Shown: positions 1 to 6,122 of the stretch, one piece after another
How positions within the stretch are numbered: the first letter of the stretch is position 1
Layout: each line of letters begins with the position of its first letter
Assembly (NCBI GenBank): GCA_013824045.1
Contig: PNND01000146.1
Span: forward strand, 1-18,478
From: Rhodobacter sp.
GTDB lineage: Bacteria; Pseudomonadota; Alphaproteobacteria; Rhodobacterales; Rhodobacteraceae
Direction: 5' to 3'
Length of the DNA: 18,478 nt
Notes under the pieces: model-generated
Seen by the model: the letters and a program-made list of their open reading frames with translations, nothing else
The model's database searches: none
What the model was told of the DNA's origin: nothing
Program-made: the position numbers and the translations under genes

Positions 1-194
1 CCGCCGAAAGGGCGATCCTTGGCCGTGACGCCCGGGGGATAGCCGCGGTGGAACTGGCGGCACATGGCATCATAGATCGCGCGTTGGTCGGCGATGGACA
101 GGGTGGCGGTGTCGGGGGGGTAGGCGGCTTCGGACCTGCGGATGAAGTCCCAGGTCGCTGTGTCAATGATCCGGGTGTAATCGGGCGGCGTCAT
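1..194 (-). CDS. Alpha/beta hydrolase (acetyl-esterase type), N-terminal part only
   Basis: The minus strand from the ATG at 194 reads 64 codons without a stop and runs off the left edge, so only the N-terminus is present. It starts MTPPDYTRIIDTATW and contains SIADQRAIYDAMCRQF followed by HRGYPPGVTAKD. From memory this resembles the helical cap at the front of alphaproteobacterial Aes-like alpha/beta hydrolases (HSL family). The catalytic HGGG, GxSxG and Asp/His motifs would lie outside the window, so activity cannot be judged. No strong Shine-Dalgarno precedes the ATG; the upstream bases are poor in G. Codon use is typical of the window. The family assignment rests on N-terminal similarity only. 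It lies downstream of the cspA terminator and is probably transcribed from its own promoter within 195-298. Confidence 0.5.
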   Translation of the reverse strand, partial: MTPPDYTRIIDTATWDFIRRSEAAYPPDTATLSIADQRAIYDAMCRQFHRGYPPGVTAKDRPFG

Positions 195-290
195 AGCTGC
201 GAGTTTGGGGCAGGCTTGCGGCCTTGGCTAGGCGGTTTCGACTGCCGCGCATGTCGTGTTCGGCGCAGGGCACGATTCCGGGCTTTCCGG

Positions 291-327
291 AAAAGCGAAA
301 GGGCGCAACGGGTTGGGTTGCGCCCTT
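291..327 (-). terminator. Rho-independent terminator of the cold-shock gene
   Basis: The arms 299-309 and 317-327 form a perfect 11-bp GC-rich stem with a 7-nt loop. Read on the minus strand, the stem is followed by TTTCGCTTTT. It lies about 26 bases past the cspA stop codon. Confidence 0.85.
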
Positions 328-353
328 GGCTGGATCGGAACTTTTGCTGCGGA

Positions 354-560
354 TCAGGACAGCGAAAGGTTGGTCGCCGATTCGCGACCGTCGCGGCCGG
401 CTTCGATATCGAAGGTCACAGCCTGACCGTCTTTCAGGCCACGCAGGCCTGCACGTTCCAGTGCGGTGATGTGAACGAACACGTCCTTCTTGCCGCCTTC
501 CGGGGCGATGAAGCCGTAGCCTTTGGTTTCATTGAACCATTTCACGGTGCCCTTGGCCAT
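354..560 (-). CDS. cspA: Cold-shock domain protein (CspA family)
   Basis: A 68-residue single cold-shock domain, the usual length for the family. It binds single-stranded RNA and DNA as a cytoplasmic RNA chaperone. RNP1 is visible as KGYGFIAP and RNP2 as DVFVHITAL; the start [14 protein letters not shown] is canonical. I chose the ATG at 560 over an in-frame upstream start because the protein then begins at the domain and an AGGAGA Shine-Dalgarno sits 6-8 bases upstream. It is monocistronic with its own terminator. The distance back to the nearest promoter-like sequence suggests a leader of roughly 115 nt, and long leaders are common on cold-shock mRNAs. Whether this copy is cold-induced cannot be told from sequence, because alphaproteobacteria carry several constitutive and growth-phase csp paralogues. 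Confidence 0.97.
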   Translation of the reverse strand: MAKGTVKWFNETKGYGFIAPEGGKKDVFVHITALERAGLRGLKDGQAVTFDIEAGRDGRESATNLSLS

Positions 561-681
561 CGTGAAGTCTCCTGTCAAGTCTGCCGCCCGCACTGTGCGG
601 CGGCCTGGCCCCGTCAGCCTGGTCGATGCTGTGGCCGGAAAATCCGAAACAGAAGTCGAGTAGAGTTAACGTCGCAAGGGG

Positions 682-710
682 GATATGAGCACAAAGGGCC
701 AGAAAATCAA
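682..710 (-). promoter_or_regulatory. Possible cspA promoter
   Basis: On the minus strand, TTGATT (710-705) and CATATC (687-682) are separated by 17 bases. The match to sigma-70 boxes is modest (4/6 and 3/6). It would give a leader of about 115 nt for cspA. This is a weak prediction. Confidence 0.25.
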
Positions 711-760
711 GGAAATTGGGGGTGTTTCGGCGGCCCTGCGGGGGCGGCGTTTTCATGACT

Positions 761-784
761 AAACATTCAGTATATTGAATGTTT
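761..784. promoter_or_regulatory. SqrR/BigR-type operator palindrome
   Basis: A 24-bp AT-rich palindrome pairs at 11 of 12 positions and contains ATTC-AGTATATT-GAAT, an exact match to the ATTC-N8-GAAT consensus described for the sulfide/persulfide-responsive ArsR-family repressor SqrR and close to BigR sites. It lies 67 bases upstream of the DUF2892 start codon and about 200 bases from cspA. DUF2892 genes are frequent members of BigR/SqrR regulons. The AT-rich sequence stands out from a very GC-rich surrounding. No repressor gene is in the window. Confidence 0.75.
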
Positions 785-850
785 ATGGAAACTCGCCTAT
801 GTGAGAGTCATCGTAGCCCGCTGATTGGGCTGCCGCATGGAGTTGATAAC

Positions 851-1051
851 ATGACCCTTGACCGTGCCGTGATGACATTTGCCGGTGTGATGGTGCTGGT
901 GAGCGTGCTGCTGACCAGCTTTGTTTCCCCGTATTTTCTGTGGTTTACCGTTTTCATCGGGGTGAACCTGATCCAGTCGTCCTTTACCGGCTTCTGCCCG
1001 GCGGCGATGGTGATGAAGCGGTTGGGCCTGCGCCAAGGCGCGGCGTTCTGA
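851..1051 (+). CDS. DUF2892 (YgaP transmembrane-type) small inner-membrane protein
   Basis: A 66-residue protein beginning MTLDRAVMTFAGVM. It has two predicted membrane segments, about residues 6-22 and 27-45, joined by a short turn, then the conserved GFCPAAMV motif with Cys49 and a short cytoplasmic tail. That is the whole DUF2892 domain, which is otherwise fused to rhodanese in YgaP. The family is linked to sulfane-sulfur handling, but its biochemical role is not settled. An upstream in-frame ATG at 785 is rejected because the family starts at this Met and GGAG (839-842) is correctly placed before 851. The gene sits directly behind the ATTC-N8-GAAT palindrome, so induction by sulfide, persulfide or related oxidants through an ArsR-family repressor is the likely control. 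Confidence 0.9.
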   Translation: MTLDRAVMTFAGVMVLVSVLLTSFVSPYFLWFTVFIGVNLIQSSFTGFCPAAMVMKRLGLRQGAAF

Positions 1052-1060
1052 GAATTGCGC

Positions 1061-1097
1061 GACTCTCGGATTGAGAGTCTTTGCGACTCTCAATCCG
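1061..1097 (+). terminator. Strong hairpin with two mutually exclusive pairings; possible DUF2892 terminator
   Basis: Arms 1067-1079 and 1085-1097 are perfectly complementary over 13 bp with a 5-nt loop. The GAGAGTC at 1073-1079 can instead pair with GACTCTC at 1061-1067, giving a shorter 7-bp stem. The hairpin lies 16-46 bases after the DUF2892 stop. No U-tract follows, so terminator function is uncertain; an mRNA 3'-end stabiliser is an alternative. Confidence 0.45.
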
Positions 1098-1118
1098 GGA
1101 CTCTTGTCTGGGTTGCGT

Positions 1119-1156
1119 GTGCAGCACGCGGTGCAGACACGCAGTGCAGACAGGCG
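1119..1156. repeat. Three imperfect tandem repeats of 12-13 bp
   Basis: GTGCAG recurs at 1119, 1131 and 1144. Each copy is followed by a 6-7 base segment of the type CACGCG, ACACGCA or ACAGGCG. The short unit and imperfect copies could be protein-binding iterons or chance slippage. Confidence 0.5.
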
Positions 1157-1248
1157 TATGCACGCAGCGGACTGCGGATTCAGAGAGTGTCAATCTGAGA
1201 TAAGGAATTTTTCCGGCTGCGGCGCATGGGGTCGCGGGCTGTTATCGG

Positions 1249-1275
1249 CCAGCCCTGAGGGCCCAGCCGTGAGGG
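1249..1275. repeat. 14-bp-period direct duplication
   Basis: CCAGCCCTGAGGG at 1249-1261 is followed, after one base, by CCAGCCGTGAGGG at 1263-1275, with 12 of 13 bases identical. It looks like a recent slippage duplication in non-coding DNA. Confidence 0.5.
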
Positions 1276-1413
1276 TATGGTCGGGCAACTGACGAAGGTC
1301 CTAGACCTTTGGCCAAAAAATCGCTGGACCTCTCTCCGGTCACAAGACGGCCCAAATTCTGCCACATTCGACGAGGTGCCAGCACTGGCGTGCAGACGAG
1401 TCGGAGAAGGTGA

Positions 1414-1500
1414 ATGACAGCAAGACTGAAATTGCGAGTGGCGGTCTCGCCAGCAAACCGTGTGGGCCGTGTCTCGGCTCTGACGGGGGATATGGCATGA
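1414..1500 (+). CDS. Possible 28-residue leader ORF overlapping the next gene
   Basis: The ATG at 1414 opens a 28-codon frame (MTARLKLRVAVSPANRVGRV...). It is preceded by GGAGAAGG at 1403-1410, the best ribosome-binding sequence in this area. The stop TGA at 1498-1500 overlaps the ATG at 1497 of the next gene in an ATGA arrangement, the geometry of translational coupling. The product is basic with no recognisable domain. It may be a real small protein or simply a device that loads ribosomes onto the downstream gene. A competing reading is a GTG start at 1410, in the frame of the downstream gene, but the Shine-Dalgarno would then directly abut the start codon. Confidence 0.35.
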   Translation: MTARLKLRVAVSPANRVGRVSALTGDMA

Positions 1501-1775
1501 CCAGTGCGCGGATCACCTTTATCGACCAGTATCGCCAGACCGAAAGCTTGCTGGAGCGCGCGCGGCGGCGGCGGGATGAGGCGCTGGGGCGCCGAATGGC
1601 CTGCATCATCCAGACGTCGAAAGACGGTGAAGGGGTGGTGGACCATGTGTTCAGCAACGTCCCACGGTTGGGCGAGTTGATCGCCCGGACCGGCCCGGAT
1701 GTCTGCATTGTGGGTGTCCGGATGGAGCCTGTGGTGGGGCGCAAGATCTGCGACGTGGCGAAGGCCGCGCCGTAG
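1497..1775 (+). CDS. Hypothetical small protein, 92 residues
   Basis: I do not recognise this protein. The ATG at 1497 is preceded by GGGGGA (1485-1490) at good spacing. The N-terminal third contains a strongly charged helical stretch with the run RARRRRDEALGRR (about residues 25-37). The C-terminal part resembles a small alpha/beta unit with hydrophobic strands (RMACIIQTS, PDVCIVGVRM). Codon use matches neighbouring real genes, which supports coding. An alternative N-terminus at the GTG at 1410 would add 29 residues of low-complexity composition and is less likely. There is no signal peptide or membrane segment. The ATGA overlap with the 28-codon ORF suggests coupled translation. A terminator lies 177 bases downstream. 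Confidence 0.55.
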   Translation: MTSARITFIDQYRQTESLLERARRRRDEALGRRMACIIQTSKDGEGVVDHVFSNVPRLGELIARTGPDVCIVGVRMEPVVGRKICDVAKAAP

Positions 1776-2080
1776 GGCCCGGCTGCAGTGATCGGCCTGA
1801 CCGGATCTGTGGCGCTGGGGGGCGTGCGCAGGTCACCTGCGGGGGACCGGGGATGACGGACGTCGTTGTGGTGCGGGGGCGCCATGGGGCGGACGGTTGT
1901 CAGCGGGCGGGGGTTGGGTCGATCCTGTGGTTATGGGTTGTTGGATGTCAGAGGCGATCCGTGCGGCGGATCGCCTTTGTTCGTTTCTGCGGGTCTGAGG
2001 GGAGTTGATGTCACCGGGCAGGCTGCTACCTGAGCGGCGGGCGCGGCATCACCGCCGGCCCGCAACATGCTGGATGCCGG
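1776..2080. other. Intergenic stretch before the glycosyltransferase operon
   Basis: There is no convincing gene. A 52-codon frame from the ATG at 1853 has weak support and runs through the terminator at 1952-1976. The remaining sequence up to 2080 must hold the promoter of the operon that begins at 2081, but I cannot pick out convincing -35/-10 boxes. Confidence 0.5.
1952..1985 (+). terminator. Rho-independent terminator
   Basis: Arms 1952-1961 and 1967-1976 form a perfect 10-bp GC-rich stem with a 5-nt loop, followed by TTGTTCGTTT. It is oriented to end transcription from the 92-residue gene and to insulate the operon that starts at 2081. Confidence 0.75.
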
Positions 2081-3130
2081 ATGCCCCTGACTGCCGCCTT
2101 CGCCGTTCCCGGCGCGCTGACCACCCTGACGGGGGGGTTTTTCTATGACCGGCGACTGGTAGAGGGCTTGAGCGGCCTTGGCCATGATATCCGGGTGGTA
2201 ACGCTGCCTGACGGGTTTCCCGATCCGGGAGACGCGGCGATGCGGATGGCGCTGGCGCAGCTGCAGGCGCTGCCTGCGGATATGCCGGTGATCGTGGACG
2301 GGCTGGCCTTTGGCGCGCTGCCAACGGACGGGGTGGCGCGGATGGCGGCCCCGATCATTGCGATGGTGCATCATCCGCTGGCGCTGGAGACAGGTCTCGA
2401 TGCGGCTGTGGCCGGCGCCTTGCGGGCGCGGGAGCGGGACAATCTGGGATTTGCGCGGCATGTTCTGGTGCCCAGCCCGCATACCAAGGCGGTCCTGATG
2501 GCCGAATACGGGGTGGCCGCAGAGAAGATCACTGTGCTTGTGCCGGGGATCGACCGGGTGGCCGGGGCGGCTGTCGCGAAGGCCGATCCGCCGCTGATCC
2601 TGTCGGTGGGTATTCTGCATCCGCGCAAGGGGCATGATGTGCTGATCGCGGCGCTGGCGGCGATTGGCGATCTGGACTGGCAGGCGGTGATCGTGGGCAA
2701 TCCGTGGGATGCGGCGCATGTGGCCGATCTGGGCTGGCGGATCGCTGACGCGGGCATGTCGGGGCGTATCCGGCTGGCGGGCGCGGTGGATATGGATGAG
2801 CGGGACCGGCTTTACGGTGCGGCATCGGTGTTCGCGCTGGCGACGCGGTATGAGGGGTATGGCATCGTGTTCAACGAGGCCTTGGCGCAGGGCTTGCCCA
2901 TCGTGAGTTGCCGAACGGGCGCGGTGCCGGACACGGTGCCGCCGGATGCGGGGTTGCTGGTGGGGGTGGATGACGCGGCGGCCTTTGCCGGGGCCTTGCG
3001 GCGGGTGCTGGAGGACCCTGCGCTGCGGGGCGGGATGGCGGCGGCGGCGGCGCGGGCCGGGGCAGCGCTGCCCGGTTGGGACGATGTGGCGCGGCGGGCG
3101 GCGGTGGTTCTGGCGGGAGTGGCGGTATGA
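2081..3130 (+). CDS. Glycosyltransferase family 4 protein
   Basis: A 349-residue GT-B fold enzyme, normal length for GT4, expected to transfer a sugar from an activated donor to an unknown acceptor on the cytoplasmic side. The N-terminal domain has the glycine-rich loop GALTTLTGGFFYDRRL (about 11-26). The C-terminal donor-binding domain begins near PLILSVGILHPRKGHD (171-186). It carries the retaining-GT signature E-x7-E as E258 to E266 in YEGYGIVFNEALAQG. There is no signal peptide or membrane helix. No in-frame start exists between the ATG at 2081 and the preceding stop. It is first in an operon: its TGA overlaps the phosphatase ATG. Donor and acceptor cannot be read from sequence; the sugar-phosphate-type phosphatase next door suggests a glycoconjugate. 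Confidence 0.9.
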   Translation: MPLTAAFAVPGALTTLTGGFFYDRRLVEGLSGLGHDIRVVTLPDGFPDPGDAAMRMALAQLQALPADMPVIVDGLAFGALPTDGVARMAAPIIAMVHHPLALETGLDAAVAGALRARERDNLGFARHVLVPSPHTKAVLMAEYGVAAEKITVLVPGIDRVAGAAVAKADPPLILSVGILHPRKGHDVLIAALAAIGDLDWQAVIVGNPWDAAHVADLGWRIADAGMSGRIRLAGAVDMDERDRLYGAASVFALATRYEGYGIVFNEALAQGLPIVSCRTGAVPDTVPPDAGLLVGVDDAAAFAGALRRVLEDPALRGGMAAAAARAGAALPGWDDVARRAAVVLAGVAV

Positions 3131-3909
3131 GCGGGTTGGGTGTGGAGCTTGCGCTGGCGGTAACGGCGGCGGAGGAGGCGGGGGAGATCCTGCTGCGCCA
3201 TTACCGGGCGCGGGACCGGTTGACGGTATCCTCAAAGCGGGCGGGGGATTTCGTATCGGAGGCGGATGTGGCGGCCGAGGCGCATCTGCGCGGGCGGTTG
3301 CTGGGGGAATGGCCGGGCGATGGCTGGCTGGGCGAGGAAACGGCGGCTGCGGAGGGCGGGCGGCGCTGGGTTGTCGATCCGCTGGACGGGACGACGAACT
3401 TTCTGCGCGGCATCGGGCATTGGTGCGTGTCGGTCGGGCTGGAGGTGGGGGGGCGGCCGGTGATGGGCGTGGTGCATGATCCGCTGCGGGGCGAGACATT
3501 TGCGGCTGCGCCGGGGGGCGGGGTGATGCTGAACGGGCGGGCCGTGGGATTGGCGCCGACGGAGGATATGGCGGGGGCGTTGTTCGGGACGGGGGTGCCG
3601 TTCGGCGGAATGGCGCATATCGGGGACCATGCCGCCGATATCGCGCGGCTGATGCCGCATTGCGCGGGCGTGCGGCGGATGGGGGCGGCGGCGCTGGATC
3701 TGGCCTATGTGGCGGCGGGGCGGCTGGACGGGTTCTGGGAGCGGCGGTTGCAGCGGTGGGACATCGCGGCGGGGCTTGCGCTGCTGGCAGAGGCAGGTGC
3801 GCGCGTGGAAGGGTTGGTGCCGGGCGAGGACCCTTGGGAAACGGGGACCGTGGTGACGGCGGTGCCTGCGCTGTTTGACCGCTTTGCCGGGCTGTTGCGG
3901 GATGGATGA
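3127..3909 (+). CDS. Inositol monophosphatase family protein (SuhB/HisN/CysQ superfamily)
   Basis: A 260-residue Mg-dependent, Li-sensitive-type phosphatase. Metal ligands are visible in order: Glu70/Glu71 in WLGEET, Asp84 and Asp87 in DPLDGTTNF (84-92), and Asp212 in WDIAAG (211-216). All key residues are present, so it should be active on a small phosphorylated substrate such as inositol phosphate, histidinol phosphate or a phosphoadenosine. The sequence around DPLDGTTNFLRGIGHW is closest to the IMPase subgroup, but the substrate cannot be fixed. The ATG at 3127 overlaps the GT4 stop in an ATGA arrangement, so the two are translationally coupled. The last bases overlap the start of the kinase-like gene. 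Longer N-terminal extensions would be glycine-rich shadow sequence and are rejected. Confidence 0.93.
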   Translation: MSGLGVELALAVTAAEEAGEILLRHYRARDRLTVSSKRAGDFVSEADVAAEAHLRGRLLGEWPGDGWLGEETAAAEGGRRWVVDPLDGTTNFLRGIGHWCVSVGLEVGGRPVMGVVHDPLRGETFAAAPGGGVMLNGRAVGLAPTEDMAGALFGTGVPFGGMAHIGDHAADIARLMPHCAGVRRMGAAALDLAYVAAGRLDGFWERRLQRWDIAAGLALLAEAGARVEGLVPGEDPWETGTVVTAVPALFDRFAGLLRDG

Positions 3910-5218
3910 GGGCGAGGGGCGGGCGGTCCCGAGCGGGCGGTTGCGGCGGATGGTGGCGTTGGGCGGTTTGGCGACGGGGATTGGCGGGCGCGTGCTGGCC
4001 GAGGGCGCGATGCGGCTGGCGCAGGGGGAGCGCCCAAGCCTGCCGGACCTGCTGCTGACGCCGGGCAATGCGCGGCGCGTGACGGATCAGTTGGCGCAGT
4101 TGCGCGGGGCGGCGATGAAGGTGGGGCAGCTTCTGTCGATGGATGCGGGGGAGATGCTGCCTGCGGAATTGGCTGGCATTCTGGCGCGGCTGAGGGCGGA
4201 TGCCGAGCCGATGCCGCCCGCGCAGTTGCGGAGGGTATTGGATGGGGCCTGGGGTGCCGGGTGGCTGGGGCGGTTCCGGCGGTTTGATGTGCGGCCCATC
4301 GCGTCGGCCTCCATCGGGCAGGTGCATCGGGCGCAGACGAAGGACGGGCGCGATCTGGCGATAAAGGTGCAATATCCGGGGATCCGGGCGAGCATCGACA
4401 GCGACGTGGACAATGTGGCGGCGCTGATGCGGATGTCGGGACTGGTGCCGGGGCGGCTGGACGTGAAGCCGCTCTTGGCCGAGGCGAAGCGGCAGTTGCA
4501 TGAGGAGGCGGACTACCGGCGCGAGGCGGCGCAGATGCGGCGGTTCGGGGAATTGCTGGCGGGGCGGGCGGGGTTCGTGGTGCCGGTGCCACAGGAGGAT
4601 CTGTCGGGCGGCGAGGTGCTGGCGATGGATTATGTGGACAGCCTGCCCATCGAGGTGCTGGAGGATGCGCCGCAAGAGGTGCGGGATGATGTGGCGGCGC
4701 GGCTGATCGGGCTGGTGCTGGAGGAGTTGTTCGACTTCAACCTGATGCAGACCGATCCGAATTTTGCGAATTTCCGCTGGCAGGCGGAAACGGGGCGTGT
4801 GGTGCTGCTGGATTTCGGCGCAGCGCGGAGTTTTCCCGATGGGCTGGCGGAGCGGTTCCGCGAGGTGGTGCGGGCCGGGATCGCGGGGGAGCCAGAGGCG
4901 ATGCTACAAGCGATGGTGGCGATGGGCTATCTGCCGGAAGGATTGGCCGAGGGGCATCGGCAGGCGGTGGTGGAGCTGGCCGATCTTGCCTTTGGGCCGC
5001 TGCGGGCGGGGGGTGTTTATGATTTCGCGCGGCGCGATCTGGTGATGGAATTGCGCGACCGGGGGATGGCCTTGGGGATGGACCGCGACCTGTGGCACGT
5101 GCCGCCGCCCGAGGTGCTGTTTTTGCATCGCAAGTTCGGGGGGCTGTATCTGCTGGTGGCGCGGCTGAGGGCGCGGGTCGATCTGGACCGGGTGATGGGG
5201 CGTTATTTCGCGGATTGA
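3902..5218 (+). CDS. ABC1/UbiB/COQ8 family atypical kinase
   Basis: A 438-residue protein of the UbiB/COQ8 protein-kinase-like family, which supports isoprenoid-lipid (ubiquinone) metabolism through ATPase activity. The family-specific KxGQ motif is present as KVGQ (73-76). The alanine-rich nucleotide loop reads ASASIGQVHRA (134-144), the lysine is Lys155 in AIKVQYPG, and the metal motif is LDFGAAR (303-309). The catalytic-loop segment is QTDPNFAN (283-290), the form I associate with mitochondrial COQ8/ABC1 rather than the HADPHPGN of classical bacterial UbiB. There is no C-terminal pair of membrane helices as in E. coli UbiB. The ATG at 3902 overlaps the phosphatase stop by eight bases, so this is the third gene of the operon. 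The 3' end overlaps the convergent FkbM gene by 16 bp. Confidence 0.92.
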   Translation: MDEGEGRAVPSGRLRRMVALGGLATGIGGRVLAEGAMRLAQGERPSLPDLLLTPGNARRVTDQLAQLRGAAMKVGQLLSMDAGEMLPAELAGILARLRADAEPMPPAQLRRVLDGAWGAGWLGRFRRFDVRPIASASIGQVHRAQTKDGRDLAIKVQYPGIRASIDSDVDNVAALMRMSGLVPGRLDVKPLLAEAKRQLHEEADYRREAAQMRRFGELLAGRAGFVVPVPQEDLSGGEVLAMDYVDSLPIEVLEDAPQEVRDDVAARLIGLVLEELFDFNLMQTDPNFANFRWQAETGRVVLLDFGAARSFPDGLAERFREVVRAGIAGEPEAMLQAMVAMGYLPEGLAEGHRQAVVELADLAFGPLRAGGVYDFARRDLVMELRDRGMALGMDRDLWHVPPPEVLFLHRKFGGLYLLVARLRARVDLDRVMGRYFAD

Positions 5219-5943
5219 AGCCGTGCGTAGAGGTCGCCGGATTTTTCGCCGGGCGGCAGGGAGCGGAGCCATGCGATGGTATCGGTGGCCTTGCGCCAGT
5301 CTTGCCAGAGAAACTGCCCGCTTTCCCCGCGTACGGGATTGAAGCGGTAGGGGCCGAGGGTTTGCAGCCGTTCGATCACGCGGACTGTCTGATCGGGCAG
5401 ATCGGGAAGGTATTCCACGGAGACCAGAGGCAGCGGACGGCTGACGCCGGAGAGGACGTCAAGCTCAAACCCTTCGACATCGATCTTCACATAGGCGGGC
5501 AGGCCGTGGGTTTCGATCAGGCGGTCCAGTGTTGTGACGCGGACGCTTTGCTGCTTGTCCCATCTGACATGGGCGAAGCCGGGGGTCGCCCCGGCGGTGG
5601 CTGCGAAATCGGGCTGCAGCGAGGAGACGGTGGGATGCAGCGAGGACACGGCCATGGTGGCGGTGGTTTCCTGCGGGCCTGCGGCGGCCTCGATCAGGGT
5701 GATGTCGCGCGGCAGGGTGCGGCGCAGGAAGGTGGCGAAGGGTTCCTGCGGCTCCAGTGCCACGACACGCGCCCCGGCGGCACGCATGGCGCGGGCACGG
5801 GTGCCGACATGGGCACCGACATCAAAGACCAGATCGCCGGGGGAGAGCAGGCTTTGGTAGAAGCGGCGCAAGGGTAGGGTGCGGATGGGGTTGTTGTAGA
5901 TGATCAGGGAACGGGCCAGACCCAGCCAAACGCGAAAACCCAT
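5203..5943 (-). CDS. FkbM-family SAM-dependent methyltransferase
   Basis: A 246-residue class I methyltransferase of the FkbM type, which O-methylates sugars or secondary-metabolite hydroxyls. Motif I is LVFDVGAHVGTRA (38-50), followed by the acidic strand end VVALEPQE. The FkbM-specific post-motif reads YVKIDVEGFELDVL (151-164). A Ser/Thr-rich insertion with the repeated phrase SSLHPTVSSLQP lies at about 100-111. I chose the ATG at 5943 because AAGGGG precedes it at good spacing; an upstream start would add 29 residues of unstructured sequence. It is transcribed convergently with the kinase operon, and the two stop codons lie inside each other's genes (overlap 5203-5218). It is divergent from the RibA-like operon across 179 bases. 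The acceptor is unknown. Confidence 0.9.
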   Translation of the reverse strand: MGFRVWLGLARSLIIYNNPIRTLPLRRFYQSLLSPGDLVFDVGAHVGTRARAMRAAGARVVALEPQEPFATFLRRTLPRDITLIEAAAGPQETTATMAVSSLHPTVSSLQPDFAATAGATPGFAHVRWDKQQSVRVTTLDRLIETHGLPAYVKIDVEGFELDVLSGVSRPLPLVSVEYLPDLPDQTVRVIERLQTLGPYRFNPVRGESGQFLWQDWRKATDTIAWLRSLPPGEKSGDLYARLQSAK

Positions 5944-6122
5944 GTTCTGCCCCTTGTCGTTACGCACGCCCTGCCGTGGCTTGAGAGTAGGACGGGTGGC
6001 GCGCTGTCGAGATGCAAGTTCCGCGCCCACGGAAACGTGAACGGATCATCGAATTTCTGTCATCCCCCTTGCCGCGTGAGTCGGCGGACTAGGTAACGGC
6101 TGACATCTTGCCCGGGATTGCC

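Larger units (their letters stand above)
1052..1409. other. Gene-poor, repeat-rich intergenic stretch
   Basis: I see no convincing protein gene here. It contains overlapping inverted repeats at 1061-1097, three GTGCAG-headed tandem units at 1119-1156, a 14-bp-period duplication at 1249-1275, and a 6-bp-arm palindrome at 1295-1309. The composition is less GC-extreme than the neighbouring genes. A small RNA or regulatory leader is possible, but no promoter is convincing. Confidence 0.6.

Noticed and set aside
1295..1309. Palindrome AAGGTC-CTA-GACCTT
   Set aside because: It could be an operator but no promoter or regulator can be tied to it; too short to claim on sequence alone.
1853..2008. A 52-codon plus-strand ORF (MTDVVVVRGRHGADG...)
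   Set aside because: It reads through the rho-independent terminator stem and has a biased Val/Arg/Gly composition and no recognisable feature.
1931..4675. A 914-codon open frame on the minus strand, antisense to the glycosyltransferase, phosphatase and kinase genes
   Set aside because: Its product is dominated by Pro, Arg, His and Gln with no domain, as expected of the complement of GC-rich coding DNA; the plus-strand genes have complete family motifs.
6031..6122. Promoter TTGCCG-17-GGTAAC or an FMN riboswitch upstream of the RibA-like gene
   Set aside because: The -10 match is poor, and the leader is too short and lacks the conserved FMN-aptamer segments.
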